Shown here: piece by piece, positions 17,433-24,582 of the stretch
Numbering within the stretch: position 1 is the first letter of the stretch
How the letters are laid out: the number at the start of each line of letters is the position of its first letter
Source: Dehalococcoidia bacterium
GTDB taxonomy: Bacteria > Chloroflexota > Dehalococcoidia > SZUA-161 > SpSt-899
Reading direction: 5' to 3'
Assembly: GCA_028711995.1 (NCBI GenBank)
Contig: JAQTRE010000007.1
Coordinates: 1 to 53,816 of the forward strand
DNA length: 53,816 bases
Translations under genes and position numbers: made by a program
Notes under the pieces: model-generated
What the model was told of the DNA's origin: nothing
Databases searched by the model: none
Seen by the model: only the letters and a program-made list of their open reading frames with translations

Positions 17433-17963
17433 TCAGGCTGTGGTCTTTTCCAGTTCTTGTCCCGTGGCGTCACCTTCAGCGTTCCTAAGGGCATCGCTGG
17501 TTGCCTTTTCCATCGCTTCAGCCAGTTTAGCCTTCTTGGCAGCTTCGATAACAGCCATCTGGATATCGAGATTGTCCCTCTCGATGACAGGTCGACCAGC
17601 TTCTTGGCACGCTTCCACTTCTGCTCTATAGGCGTTCGGTTCGCTTTTCTGAACATCAGATGCGAAGTTCAGCATCTGAAAGACCATGTTCTCACGAGCA
17701 AACCGGATGTGCTGGTTTAGTTCCCCATTGACTCGGATAACCGGCCGGCCATTATTGGAGAACTTAGGCGTGCCATCCATATTGCGCTGGAGTCTCAAAG
17801 GCGCACCAAGGGATTCCTTCGAGATATTGGTATCGCCTTGCACGTTGCTGGCTGTAAAGAACGGCAACCAGACCGTCTCAAGGTCGATACTCCATACCTT
17901 ACGTCCGGCGGACTGTTTGGGCACGGGTTTCAGTATCTGCTTCACATAAGCGGGGGTTTTCAT
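17433..17963 (-). CDS. Unknown 176-residue protein between inverted repeats
   Basis: Hypothetical protein that I cannot place in a family. It is soluble, without signal peptide or membrane helix. The N-terminal half is mixed (VWSIDLETVWLPFFTASNVQ), and the C-terminal third is helical and charged (MAVIEAAKKAKLAEAMEKAT). The ATG at 17963 follows GAGGTG with a 6-nt gap. A longer GTG start lies inside that site and is unlikely. The gene is framed by two inverted copies of a 29-bp sequence, one just after its stop and one just before its ribosome site. This may mean the gene moved, or was flipped, as a unit. Confidence 0.6.
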   Translation of the reverse strand: MKTPAYVKQILKPVPKQSAGRKVWSIDLETVWLPFFTASNVQGDTNISKESLGAPLRLQRNMDGTPKFSNNGRPVIRVNGELNQHIRFARENMVFQMLNFASDVQKSEPNAYRAEVEACQEAGRPVIERDNLDIQMAVIEAAKKAKLAEAMEKATSDALRNAEGDATGQELEKTTA

Positions 17964-18757
17964 GCGTTTCACCTCACAAAATTAGTTTGTTTAGTGAAGC
18001 CCCTGCTATGAAGCCCTAGAATCCGAGCTTTTCAATCGCCTTTAGGGAATCTGTCTTGTCAATCCCGTCTATCCCTACAGGAATAGTCTACTGGGACGAT
18101 TCTTCACCTGCTTGTTGTCAACGGGTTGACTATGAGGGTAGTGTCCTGAATCCGTTCAGCGTCGCGAAGGGGCTACCACTATCGCTTAGTATGACCGTCA
18201 TAACCTAGCCTAGTGACTGTTTCACCAGAGAGGTCAAGCTCCAGCTATTGAGTGTTGGCACGCTTTGCCGTTTTCACGGTGGCGAGCTTGCGCTATCATT
18301 CAGCTTGACGGTTCATTTGAGTCCCTACATTAGTTCGAGACTCGACTAGCCTAGCCTACGGGTGACTAACCCGATTCTAGCCATATAAGGATCAATCCAT
18401 ATAGCGGGCTATCGGCAAGATTCAGTTTTTCAGGTTCAAAAAACAATTTGCTTGACTCAAGTATGAAACAAAAAGGTCTTTCGTTCACTAACAGAAAGAA
18501 CCTATATTTTCATCACACGGGCAGCAGGGATAATCCGAATCACCAAAAACAGTGAAATCCATATGGCGCATGGCGACTGCCGAAAACGGGGGCAAGGAGT
18601 ATGGCAAAAGCTATGGTTTGATGGGCTGACGGGGGGGGATTTCGTAGCCAAGGGAAAAGGGTTTCTTGGTCCTCCGGTAGGTTACTGCTTGCCGGTGGTT
18701 TCCTTTTTGACGGCTGAAGCTAGAACTGGCCTCTTGTTGGCGCAGCGGCCAAGACAG
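17964..18757. other. Long non-coding stretch inside the gene block
   Basis: About 790 bp with stops in all frames. It holds short repeated words (CTAGCCTA twice, with GTGACT after each), several small palindromes and a run of nine G at about 18630. A TTGACA hexamer on the minus strand at 18062-18057 could serve the 176-residue gene, but no good -10 stands at the right distance. A regulatory or replication region is possible; nothing definite can be claimed. Confidence 0.35.
17995..18023. repeat. Right copy of the 29-bp inverted repeat
   Basis: This copy (starting TGAAGCCCCTGCTATGAAGC) is the inverted partner of 17397-17425 with one mismatch. It lies upstream of the ribosome site of the 176-residue gene. 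Confidence 0.8.
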
Positions 18758-19357
18758 CTAGCAGAGTGTGGACAGAGGACCGGCAAAAGGGAGGTTCAGG
18801 CTACCATTGAGCACCTTCCCCTTCAATTGGTCCAATGCACCCAGGAAACTTTCGAGCGTCATCAGCCGGTACCCCTGCTTCTCTATTGAAGCCACGATCT
18901 CCGATTCCGGCCTTTCTTGTTTGCGCGCATATCCTGAAACAGAGATAACACGGACATCATCGGGTATACCGGCAGCCCCCACTGCTACCATCACCTTCCC
19001 AAAGGGCTCTTCCCGGCGAAACTCATCCGTGCATAGTTTTGCTCCTAATGAAAGCGGGTGCTCACGGGTGTGAAATGCGGCCCCTATCAGGCTGCCGATG
19101 GCGAATCCCATCACACCGCTGATGAGCGTTCCCTGGGTGAAACCTGAGGAGGCAGCGGACTCCATCTGCCTGGCATGGGCTATTTCCTGTGTCACCCTGA
19201 CTCGAAGAACCTCCAGGCGTCGAACCTGATCCTGTCGGTGAAGACTCTGCGCTTCATGGGCAAAGGTCTTCTGAAGAACGCCCAGACCTTCGATCTGCTC
19301 CCTCACTTGACAGCACAACGTTTCCAGTTGCTCCCGGCAGGCAGTTATATCTTCCAT
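18758..19357 (-). CDS. Coiled-coil protein with a glycine-rich hydrophobic segment
   Basis: A 199-residue unknown protein. The first 85 residues are helical and charged (REQLETLCCQVREQIEGLGV; QDQVRRLEVLRVRVTQEIAH). A short hydrophobic, glycine-rich stretch follows (LISGVMGFAIGSLIGAAF), which could be a membrane segment. The C-terminal part (VRVISVSGYARKQERPESEI) has a small alpha/beta look. The ATG at 19357 overlaps the 3' end of the HTH/coiled-coil gene by 13 bp and has GAGAGGT upstream, so the two are translationally linked and probably act together. Function unknown. Confidence 0.65.
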   Translation of the reverse strand: MEDITACREQLETLCCQVREQIEGLGVLQKTFAHEAQSLHRQDQVRRLEVLRVRVTQEIAHARQMESAASSGFTQGTLISGVMGFAIGSLIGAAFHTREHPLSLGAKLCTDEFRREEPFGKVMVAVGAAGIPDDVRVISVSGYARKQERPESEIVASIEKQGYRLMTLESFLGALDQLKGKVLNGSLNLPFAGPLSTLC

Positions 19358-20715
19358 TGTTCTACCTCTCTGAGAGCTCCGGTCACCTGAGCTTTCAGTC
19401 CGTATGGCATTGAAACAACTCCCTGATTCTGCGCCACCCAATTGCTAAAACCGCGCAGCACCATGGTTAATAATACCCTCGCATCGCTAGCAACGATGTG
19501 GCCGCCCTCTTTGACCAAGCTGATCAGAGTTCGGACCCACCGATTGGCTTCAACAGCAGCATCTAATTTTCCCATCTCTTTTCCCAACTCAAGCGACTCA
19601 TCTCTCAGTCTTCGGATTTCCAGTAAGGCCTCACCGACTCCCTTGCCCAGGTCTTTCTTCAGCCCGGCGGCAGCATCGGCGGCAATCCTGTTAAACCTCA
19701 GCATCTCTTGCTGAAGGTGTTCCCGCTCGTCTGCCATGGTCGCATGTAAGCTTGCCTGCTGCTTACGTAGTTCCTGCAGCGCGGATTGGAGCGCGGTACG
19801 CTCAATTTGAGCCCTGGCGACATCCCGAGCGATCTCGTCGAGTCTATGTCGCCTTGCCTTCACCAGAGATTCCAATCCCAGCCCCGCATCCAGATTCTCA
19901 AGCTCGTGAAGGAGCCGATCCCGCAGGGCTCCGGGGGTGATACCATGTCGATGGGAAACCGCCGCAAGCCTTTGCACCCACCCTGAGAGGTCATCCACTG
20001 ATAACCCCAACCCTGCCAGTAGCTTGATCTCTTTACGGGCCACCCCCAGACGCTCATCAGCGGCTTGAGCCTTTTGTTCCAGATCTGTAGTCCGCCCAGA
20101 CAGCTCTGCCTCGCGTTTTTCCTTCCGGATAACCTCCTTGCGTAAGGGATCGCGGCATTTTTCCAGCCCTGATACTTCCTTGACCAAAGATTGCCGCCGC
20201 CTTTCAAGGTCATTAAGCTGCCTCTGACATCCATCAAGCTCTTGAGCGAGTGTTTGCAGGCGTTCAACCTCTTTTTCCAGAGAGCGTACTTTCTCCGCCA
20301 ATGCCTCGGCAGTCAGGCCGGTTCTTCCACGGAGTTCGTCCAAGTAAAGCGCCGCTTTCACGAAGGCCTGTGTGGAGGTCTCATCCGGGGTCAACTGCCG
20401 GCATACCGCTGCCCAATGATCGATGTCGCCCGGCTCTATGCCCAGCTCCTGAAGATGAGAGAGAACGGTTATACCCACTACAGCCTGTACGGGGCTTATC
20501 TTCGATCGCTGCAAATTTGATGCCAGTTCCCGTAGCTGTTCGATCTGTTCAGACGGTTCATGCACCCCCGGTATTTGCCCCGCTTTCAAGGCGCTCACCA
20601 CGCCGGCAACGCTGCCCTTGGCCACACCAGCACGTTTAGCGATCTCGTCGTAGGGAAGGCCGAGGAGATAAAGCCGGACGATGTTCACGTGTTTCTTTTC
20701 GGATAGCTTTTGCAC
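19345..20715 (-). CDS. HTH plus long coiled-coil protein
   Basis: A 456-residue protein. The N-terminal helix-turn-helix resembles resolvase/homeodomain-like modules (VRLYLLGLPYDEIAKRAGVA then KGSVAGVVSALKAG, about residues 13-47). Two long coiled coils follow (about 140-240 and 290-380), with a hinge-like non-coil insert at about 240-290. A globular C-terminus ends the chain. The layout is reminiscent of small SMC-like or partition-type proteins that bridge DNA, but no ATPase motif is present. The overlapping downstream gene suggests a two-protein unit. In the block context it may organise or segregate DNA of a mobile element. Confidence 0.65.
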   Translation of the reverse strand: MQKLSEKKHVNIVRLYLLGLPYDEIAKRAGVAKGSVAGVVSALKAGQIPGVHEPSEQIEQLRELASNLQRSKISPVQAVVGITVLSHLQELGIEPGDIDHWAAVCRQLTPDETSTQAFVKAALYLDELRGRTGLTAEALAEKVRSLEKEVERLQTLAQELDGCQRQLNDLERRRQSLVKEVSGLEKCRDPLRKEVIRKEKREAELSGRTTDLEQKAQAADERLGVARKEIKLLAGLGLSVDDLSGWVQRLAAVSHRHGITPGALRDRLLHELENLDAGLGLESLVKARRHRLDEIARDVARAQIERTALQSALQELRKQQASLHATMADEREHLQQEMLRFNRIAADAAAGLKKDLGKGVGEALLEIRRLRDESLELGKEMGKLDAAVEANRWVRTLISLVKEGGHIVASDARVLLTMVLRGFSNWVAQNQGVVSMPYGLKAQVTGALREVEQWKI

Positions 20716-20924
20716 TTACTTGTACCTCCCCGTTTTAAACTTTGTTTGGAGTATATCCCCCGACCTCATATGAACATCAAGAACGACCATTTGACCGCTG
20801 ACTTGAACCCATTTGAACGGAGATATGAACACCCGGTGACCTATTTCAACACACTTAGTCCACGGCATTTTGCGACGTGTTGCCAGCGCTGAATTACACG
20901 CTCAAAAAGATGAAGGCTTGAGAT

Positions 20925-21452
20925 TCACTTCCTCAAGCTGTGGTTGTTCCCATAGAGGGTCAATTGGGGGTTTGCCCAGTCACGGTCTCCGGCTGTTTGC
21001 CCGGCGCTCGTCAGCCGGAAGTATCTCCGGGGAGGGCCCGGAGGATAGTTCTCTTGGAACACTGATGTTTCTTCTTCCCCTGTTGGTTTCACCCATCCCA
21101 ATCTTTGGAGTGTTGAGAAGTAAACTATAAATGAATGAAAACGGCAGCCTTGGGCTTTATAAGGCATGCGCGCCAAATATCGCTCAGAGAGTGCTTCGAT
21201 ATGGTCGGGGTTGATAGGACGCTGCTCTTGCCGAGCCTTCTTCTCTTCAGTGCTGGTGGCTCTGTCGATAGCAGTCGCTTGGCGAAGGGCCATTTTGTAG
21301 TGGTAGAAGATATCGGCTTGAGGAGCGCCCACCTCCGGGTCTATCACCGGTGAGCCATTCGGGCCGCGACCGAGGAGGAACTCACGGATAAACCAGCCAC
21401 AGCCGAAGGGACGGAGAAAACCTCCCCGGGTTGGTTTCAGTTGCTCGGCCAT
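20925..21452 (-). CDS. Unknown 175-residue protein next to the recombinase
   Basis: No family recognised. The protein is soluble. Its middle section is helical (EALSERYLARMPYKAQ), then FHSFIVYFSTLQRLGWVKPT with RRYFRLTSAGQ resembles a winged-helix DNA-binding fold of the kind that ends in a beta wing. AAGGAAAAG precedes the ATG. It starts 28 nt after the stop of the tyrosine recombinase gene on the same strand, so the two are probably co-transcribed and it may assist recombination or control it. Confidence 0.55.
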   Translation of the reverse strand: MAEQLKPTRGGFLRPFGCGWFIREFLLGRGPNGSPVIDPEVGAPQADIFYHYKMALRQATAIDRATSTEEKKARQEQRPINPDHIEALSERYLARMPYKAQGCRFHSFIVYFSTLQRLGWVKPTGEEETSVFQENYPPGPPRRYFRLTSAGQTAGDRDWANPQLTLYGNNHSLRK

Positions 21453-21479
21453 GAGGCTTTTCCTTGAAGCGAGATGAGG

Positions 21480-22181
21480 TCATTCATGACTATTCTTCTG
21501 CCACAGCGTGTCATACCAGTTACGATGCTCCCTGCCGGAAATCTTTCTGTACTTGGCCGTGGTGTTGAAGCTGGCATGGCCCAGATGTTCCTGCAAAAGT
21601 CGAAGCCCATCTCCGGAGTCATTTTGCTTCACTGCGTGAACAGCAAAGGCATCCCGCAGCCGGTGAGGGCTTACCCCGCGCAACCTTCCGGTCTCCGGAT
21701 TGATCAGTTTCCCAAGACCAGCCTTCTCGGCGCACCCTGTGACTACTCTCCATCCCTGACCCCGGCCGATGCCGAAAACCAGTAGTCTACCATCCCGCAA
21801 AACGGGGCCCCCGCGTTGGATATACTCTTTGAGCATCTTGAGCGTGTCGGCATCGACGGGCAAGGTTCTCACCCGCCGATTTTCTTTTGCCTTGGTCAGC
21901 GCCTCTTCCACCTTAAACCCGCATCTTGGGCAGAAAATGTGGCTCTTTCCCAGCCCGGCATTGCAGCGGGGACAGGCGAGTTTCATCCTGGTTTTCAAGT
22001 GTTGGATGGTGATGGTACCCTGCTTCATGTCAACATCTTCCACCGTAATACCCAGAGCTTCCGATATGCGGCATCCAAGGTGGAAAAGCAGCCTGATCAA
22101 CAGGCGGTCCCTGAGGTTGGTGGCCGCTTCTTCAAGACGCTGAAGTTCTTCGGTTTCTAAGTAAGTCCTATGATTCTGCAT
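21480..22181 (-). CDS. Tyrosine recombinase (XerC/D-like) with an inserted zinc ribbon
   Basis: Site-specific recombinase of 233 residues. It consists of little more than the catalytic domain: first Arg in LGCRISEAL, H-x-x-R as HRLRDAFA, the His in LGHASFNTT and the nucleophile Tyr in AKYRKIS. The usual N-terminal core-binding domain is missing. A zinc ribbon (CPRCNAG...FCPRCG, about residues 70-90) interrupts the beta-hairpin region that normally holds the catalytic Lys. ATG 22181 is preferred, with GAGG upstream; it overlaps the preceding small gene by 14 bp. It may be the integrase of the surrounding block. Confidence 0.85.
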   Translation of the reverse strand: MQNHRTYLETEELQRLEEAATNLRDRLLIRLLFHLGCRISEALGITVEDVDMKQGTITIQHLKTRMKLACPRCNAGLGKSHIFCPRCGFKVEEALTKAKENRRVRTLPVDADTLKMLKEYIQRGGPVLRDGRLLVFGIGRGQGWRVVTGCAEKAGLGKLINPETGRLRGVSPHRLRDAFAVHAVKQNDSGDGLRLLQEHLGHASFNTTAKYRKISGREHRNWYDTLWQKNSHE

Positions 22182-22428
22182 CGGGATAACCTCGTTGACT
22201 GCTACCGACCGGTGTATCTTTTGGAGGAGCCTGACGAGGCAGCTCCTGTTTTCTGACAGGCGATGCCATGTCGTCTGCAATCTCTCGGAGAATCAGAGAA
22301 AGGCGCCAAAGCATCCTGTCCTCAAAGCCGTTTCTGCCCAAGATTGGCTCCACGGCTTGCTTGGGCAAGTTCTTTCCAGCAGAAGGCTGCTTGTTGGATC
22401 GATAGGGGCATTTACCTATTCCATCCAT
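22168..22428 (-). CDS. Small protein upstream of the recombinase
   Basis: An 86-residue (or 93, from GTG 22449) basic protein of unknown family. It contains a helical stretch RMLWRLSLILREIADDMASP and a Pro/Arg-rich tail. Its end overlaps the recombinase start by 14 bp, which suggests coupled translation. The missing DNA-binding domain of the recombinase might be supplied by a separate chain such as this one, but that is only a guess. Confidence 0.45.
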   Translation of the reverse strand: MDGIGKCPYRSNKQPSAGKNLPKQAVEPILGRNGFEDRMLWRLSLILREIADDMASPVRKQELPRQAPPKDTPVGSSQRGYPDAES

Positions 22429-22459
22429 GTTGACCTGTCCGTAACTCACACGAAATAAA

Positions 22460-22487
22460 AAACCCAGACCAAAGACGGTCTGGGTTT
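22460..22487 (-). terminator. Intrinsic terminator after the 467-residue gene
   Basis: AAACCCAGACC (22460-22470) pairs perfectly with GGTCTGGGTTT (22477-22487) around a 6-base loop. On the minus strand the stem is followed by TTTTTTATTTC, the expected U-tract. It would end transcripts of the gene at 22545-23948. Confidence 0.85.
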
Positions 22488-22544
22488 ACTTTAGCAAATC
22501 TGCCGTTGTGAGCTTTCTGTTACATTTCTGTTACATCGTTTGTC

Positions 22545-23948
22545 CTACGCCAATTTGCTCCTATGTCGTCGGATTCGTTCTTTTCCTCGTGCCGGGTCAC
22601 AATCCACACAGTACTCTCTTCTCCTGCCCTGTTTGCCTTCCGGAGAAAGAGCCATGACTTTGCCGCATCCCTTGCATAGCGGGGGTATAAGCCCCCCTGT
22701 GATGTCTTCCATCACTTCAGCCCACATATAGTCTAACCACGAATAAAAGCGGCGAACAGGAAGAAATTTGGGTTCTTGCTCCCCGGCCTTGCGGGCTCTC
22801 CGATACTCGGAGAGATAGTCAGCGTAATCAGGTGTCGAAAACAAAGCCTCCATAAAATCCTGCTCCACCAGTGCATCCTCGTGAGGTGGCGATCTGCGCT
22901 CTATATCCTCAGAGCGCAGATTCCTACCACGAGCCTCTACTAGAAGTTGCCTCATCTTCTGCTGCTCAGCCAGAAAATCCTTTTGGGGATCACCGGTGGA
23001 ACTTATTCTGAAGTAAAGGGAAATATCATAAGTTGTCAGGAAATTGACTATCTCGTGCATTGAACCGCCAGTGTCCAGGAAGGCCGGATAGAGACGGGAG
23101 GGTAATAATGGCACATTGCGGGATCGAGGAATTCTCTCTCTTCTCGGAGCGACGTAAGTTGACTCAATCATCGTAGCAGGAACACCCTTAAGGGTCATTA
23201 TCGGCACAAATATGGGGAAGGTAAAAAGCGACCTGGCAAACCGCTTCCGGGACTTGCTGCCGGTTGATGCTAAAGATTCACTCTTTCCCAGCGGATAGGG
23301 AAACTGGATTATCCTTTCGGTTTTTGGGGGGATTTCTTGCTCGATTTCCGAAAGCAGCTCCGGCTTTCTCGCGGAGTCTACCTTCCAGAGTTCTCTCAGT
23401 ACCGTATCATCGGTTGTAAACTCTCTCTGACCCAGAGGCGTCATGAGCGGACCTATTTCCAGGTCACCCTGATCCTCGAATTCAACGAGCAAGAGATCTC
23501 CTTCCATTGCTTGAGCCCCACCATCAGGGATATCAACAGGCTTTCTTGAAAAAGGTGAGAAGTTTACAGCTACCTGCCCTGCCGAGGCAATAAGGTCTGT
23601 TTCCTTTAGCCCTCGAATGATTAACTGCTCTTCGATAAGACTGGACCCCACACAGCAAATCACCTGGCTGAAACTTCTTTGAGAAGCGCCTTTTGGTGAT
23701 CCGGTCACAGGAACCTGGATCGGCTGTGCAAGTTGTGATCTGATCTGGCGCCTCAAGCAAGCCTCATTTCTGAGCAGGGCCAACACCGTATGAAAATCGG
23801 TCCGATAGTATTTCGGATGTTCGACAAAAAAACCGATTTTATGCCAGAGGTGCAGGTCTTCGATTGTTATGTGGCGCAACCCACTCTCAGGGGAGATGCT
23901 TCGGTTTACGTAATCTACAAACTCTTCCGGCTTCAAAGCTCGCCTCAC
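22545..23948 (-). CDS. Unknown 467-residue protein with a C-terminal zinc finger
   Basis: Large soluble protein not recognised as any known family. The N-terminus (EEFVDYVNRS, then ITIEDLHLWHKIGFFVEHPK) has the look of a helical DNA- or protein-binding region. The middle is mostly beta. The C-terminus carries C-x2-C...C-x2-C (CKGCGK and CVDCD) followed by a basic tail ending RRHRSKLA, a zinc finger that probably binds nucleic acid. It starts with GTG and has its own strong terminator, so it is a single transcription unit. As the gene nearest the tRNA-Asp end it may belong to the putative integrated element. Confidence 0.6.
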   Translation of the reverse strand: MRRALKPEEFVDYVNRSISPESGLRHITIEDLHLWHKIGFFVEHPKYYRTDFHTVLALLRNEACLRRQIRSQLAQPIQVPVTGSPKGASQRSFSQVICCVGSSLIEEQLIIRGLKETDLIASAGQVAVNFSPFSRKPVDIPDGGAQAMEGDLLLVEFEDQGDLEIGPLMTPLGQREFTTDDTVLRELWKVDSARKPELLSEIEQEIPPKTERIIQFPYPLGKSESLASTGSKSRKRFARSLFTFPIFVPIMTLKGVPATMIESTYVAPRRERIPRSRNVPLLPSRLYPAFLDTGGSMHEIVNFLTTYDISLYFRISSTGDPQKDFLAEQQKMRQLLVEARGRNLRSEDIERRSPPHEDALVEQDFMEALFSTPDYADYLSEYRRARKAGEQEPKFLPVRRFYSWLDYMWAEVMEDITGGLIPPLCKGCGKVMALSPEGKQGRRREYCVDCDPARGKERIRRHRSKLA

Positions 23949-24505
23949 CCTTAAAACACCACGTTACTGACCTTCCCGTCCCTATTATACTACCCGAATC
24001 AAGCGACGCTGAAGTTATTTGGGATTGTACTACAGCTAGGATGGATCACTTCATGCGAGACGCCATAATCGTCGGTAAGCTGGAGCAGGAGTTTTGTGAT
24101 ACGCCACTCAGAGCAAGCTCGCGCCAAAAGCATGTTGCGAGTCTGTGGCGTGAGTCAACCCGAGATGCCACGCAAACAAGATATAGACCGGAGAAGATAT
24201 TTTCGGGAAGTGGGAGTCCCAATCCTCCCACACACCAGAACGCGATAAATGCTCACATGATTTCCTCGAACAGATATTGCATGCAAGGCCTAGACTATGC
24301 GGAAGAACGCTAAGTGGCTTTCCGTAACCTTCTCACTGCCTCCTGAGATGTGCCATATTTTTCTGCTGTAGCGTGGAGGCTCTCGGTCATAGCCTCAGTA
24401 GATAACATATCTCATACAGAGGAGGGCAACTTGCGATTAGGCCTTCGGGTGATTGTGAGATGGAGTGGTGCCTCCAAAGGGAAGATGTCAACAGAAAAGT
24501 ACCAC
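23949..24505. other. Intergenic stretch between the gene block and tRNA-Asp
   Basis: About 550 bp with no substantial gene. It contains a 32-codon minus-strand frame (described separately) and otherwise nothing recognisable. If the neighbouring block is an integrated element, one attachment site should lie at the right-hand edge of this stretch, in or next to the tRNA 3' end. Confidence 0.35.
24310..24408 (-). CDS. Possible 32-residue HTH-like peptide or gene remnant
   Basis: A short frame from ATG 24408 to TAG. It contains HATAEKYGTSQEAVRRLRKA, which reads like the recognition helix pair of a homeodomain-type HTH. No good ribosome site is present, and an in-frame stop lies just before the ATG. 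It is either a tiny regulator or the tail of a lost recombinase or transposase. Confidence 0.25.
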   Translation of the reverse strand: MLSTEAMTESLHATAEKYGTSQEAVRRLRKAT

Positions 24506-24582
24506 TGGCGACCCCGATGGGATTCGAACCCACGATCTCCAGCGTGACAGGCTGGCGTGTTAAACCGCTACACTACGGGGCC
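24506..24582 (-). tRNA. tRNA-Asp (GTC), CCA encoded
   Basis: The minus strand folds as a standard cloverleaf: acceptor GGCCCCG with CGGGGTC, anticodon stem CCAGC/GCTGG around loop CTGTCAC with anticodon GTC, and T-arm GTGGG-TTCGAAT-CCCAT. The discriminator is G and the CCA is encoded (24508-24506). Its 5' end overlaps the last 15 bp of comEC. The block of unknown genes starts on its 3' side, the side where tyrosine recombinases usually integrate. Confidence 0.95.
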
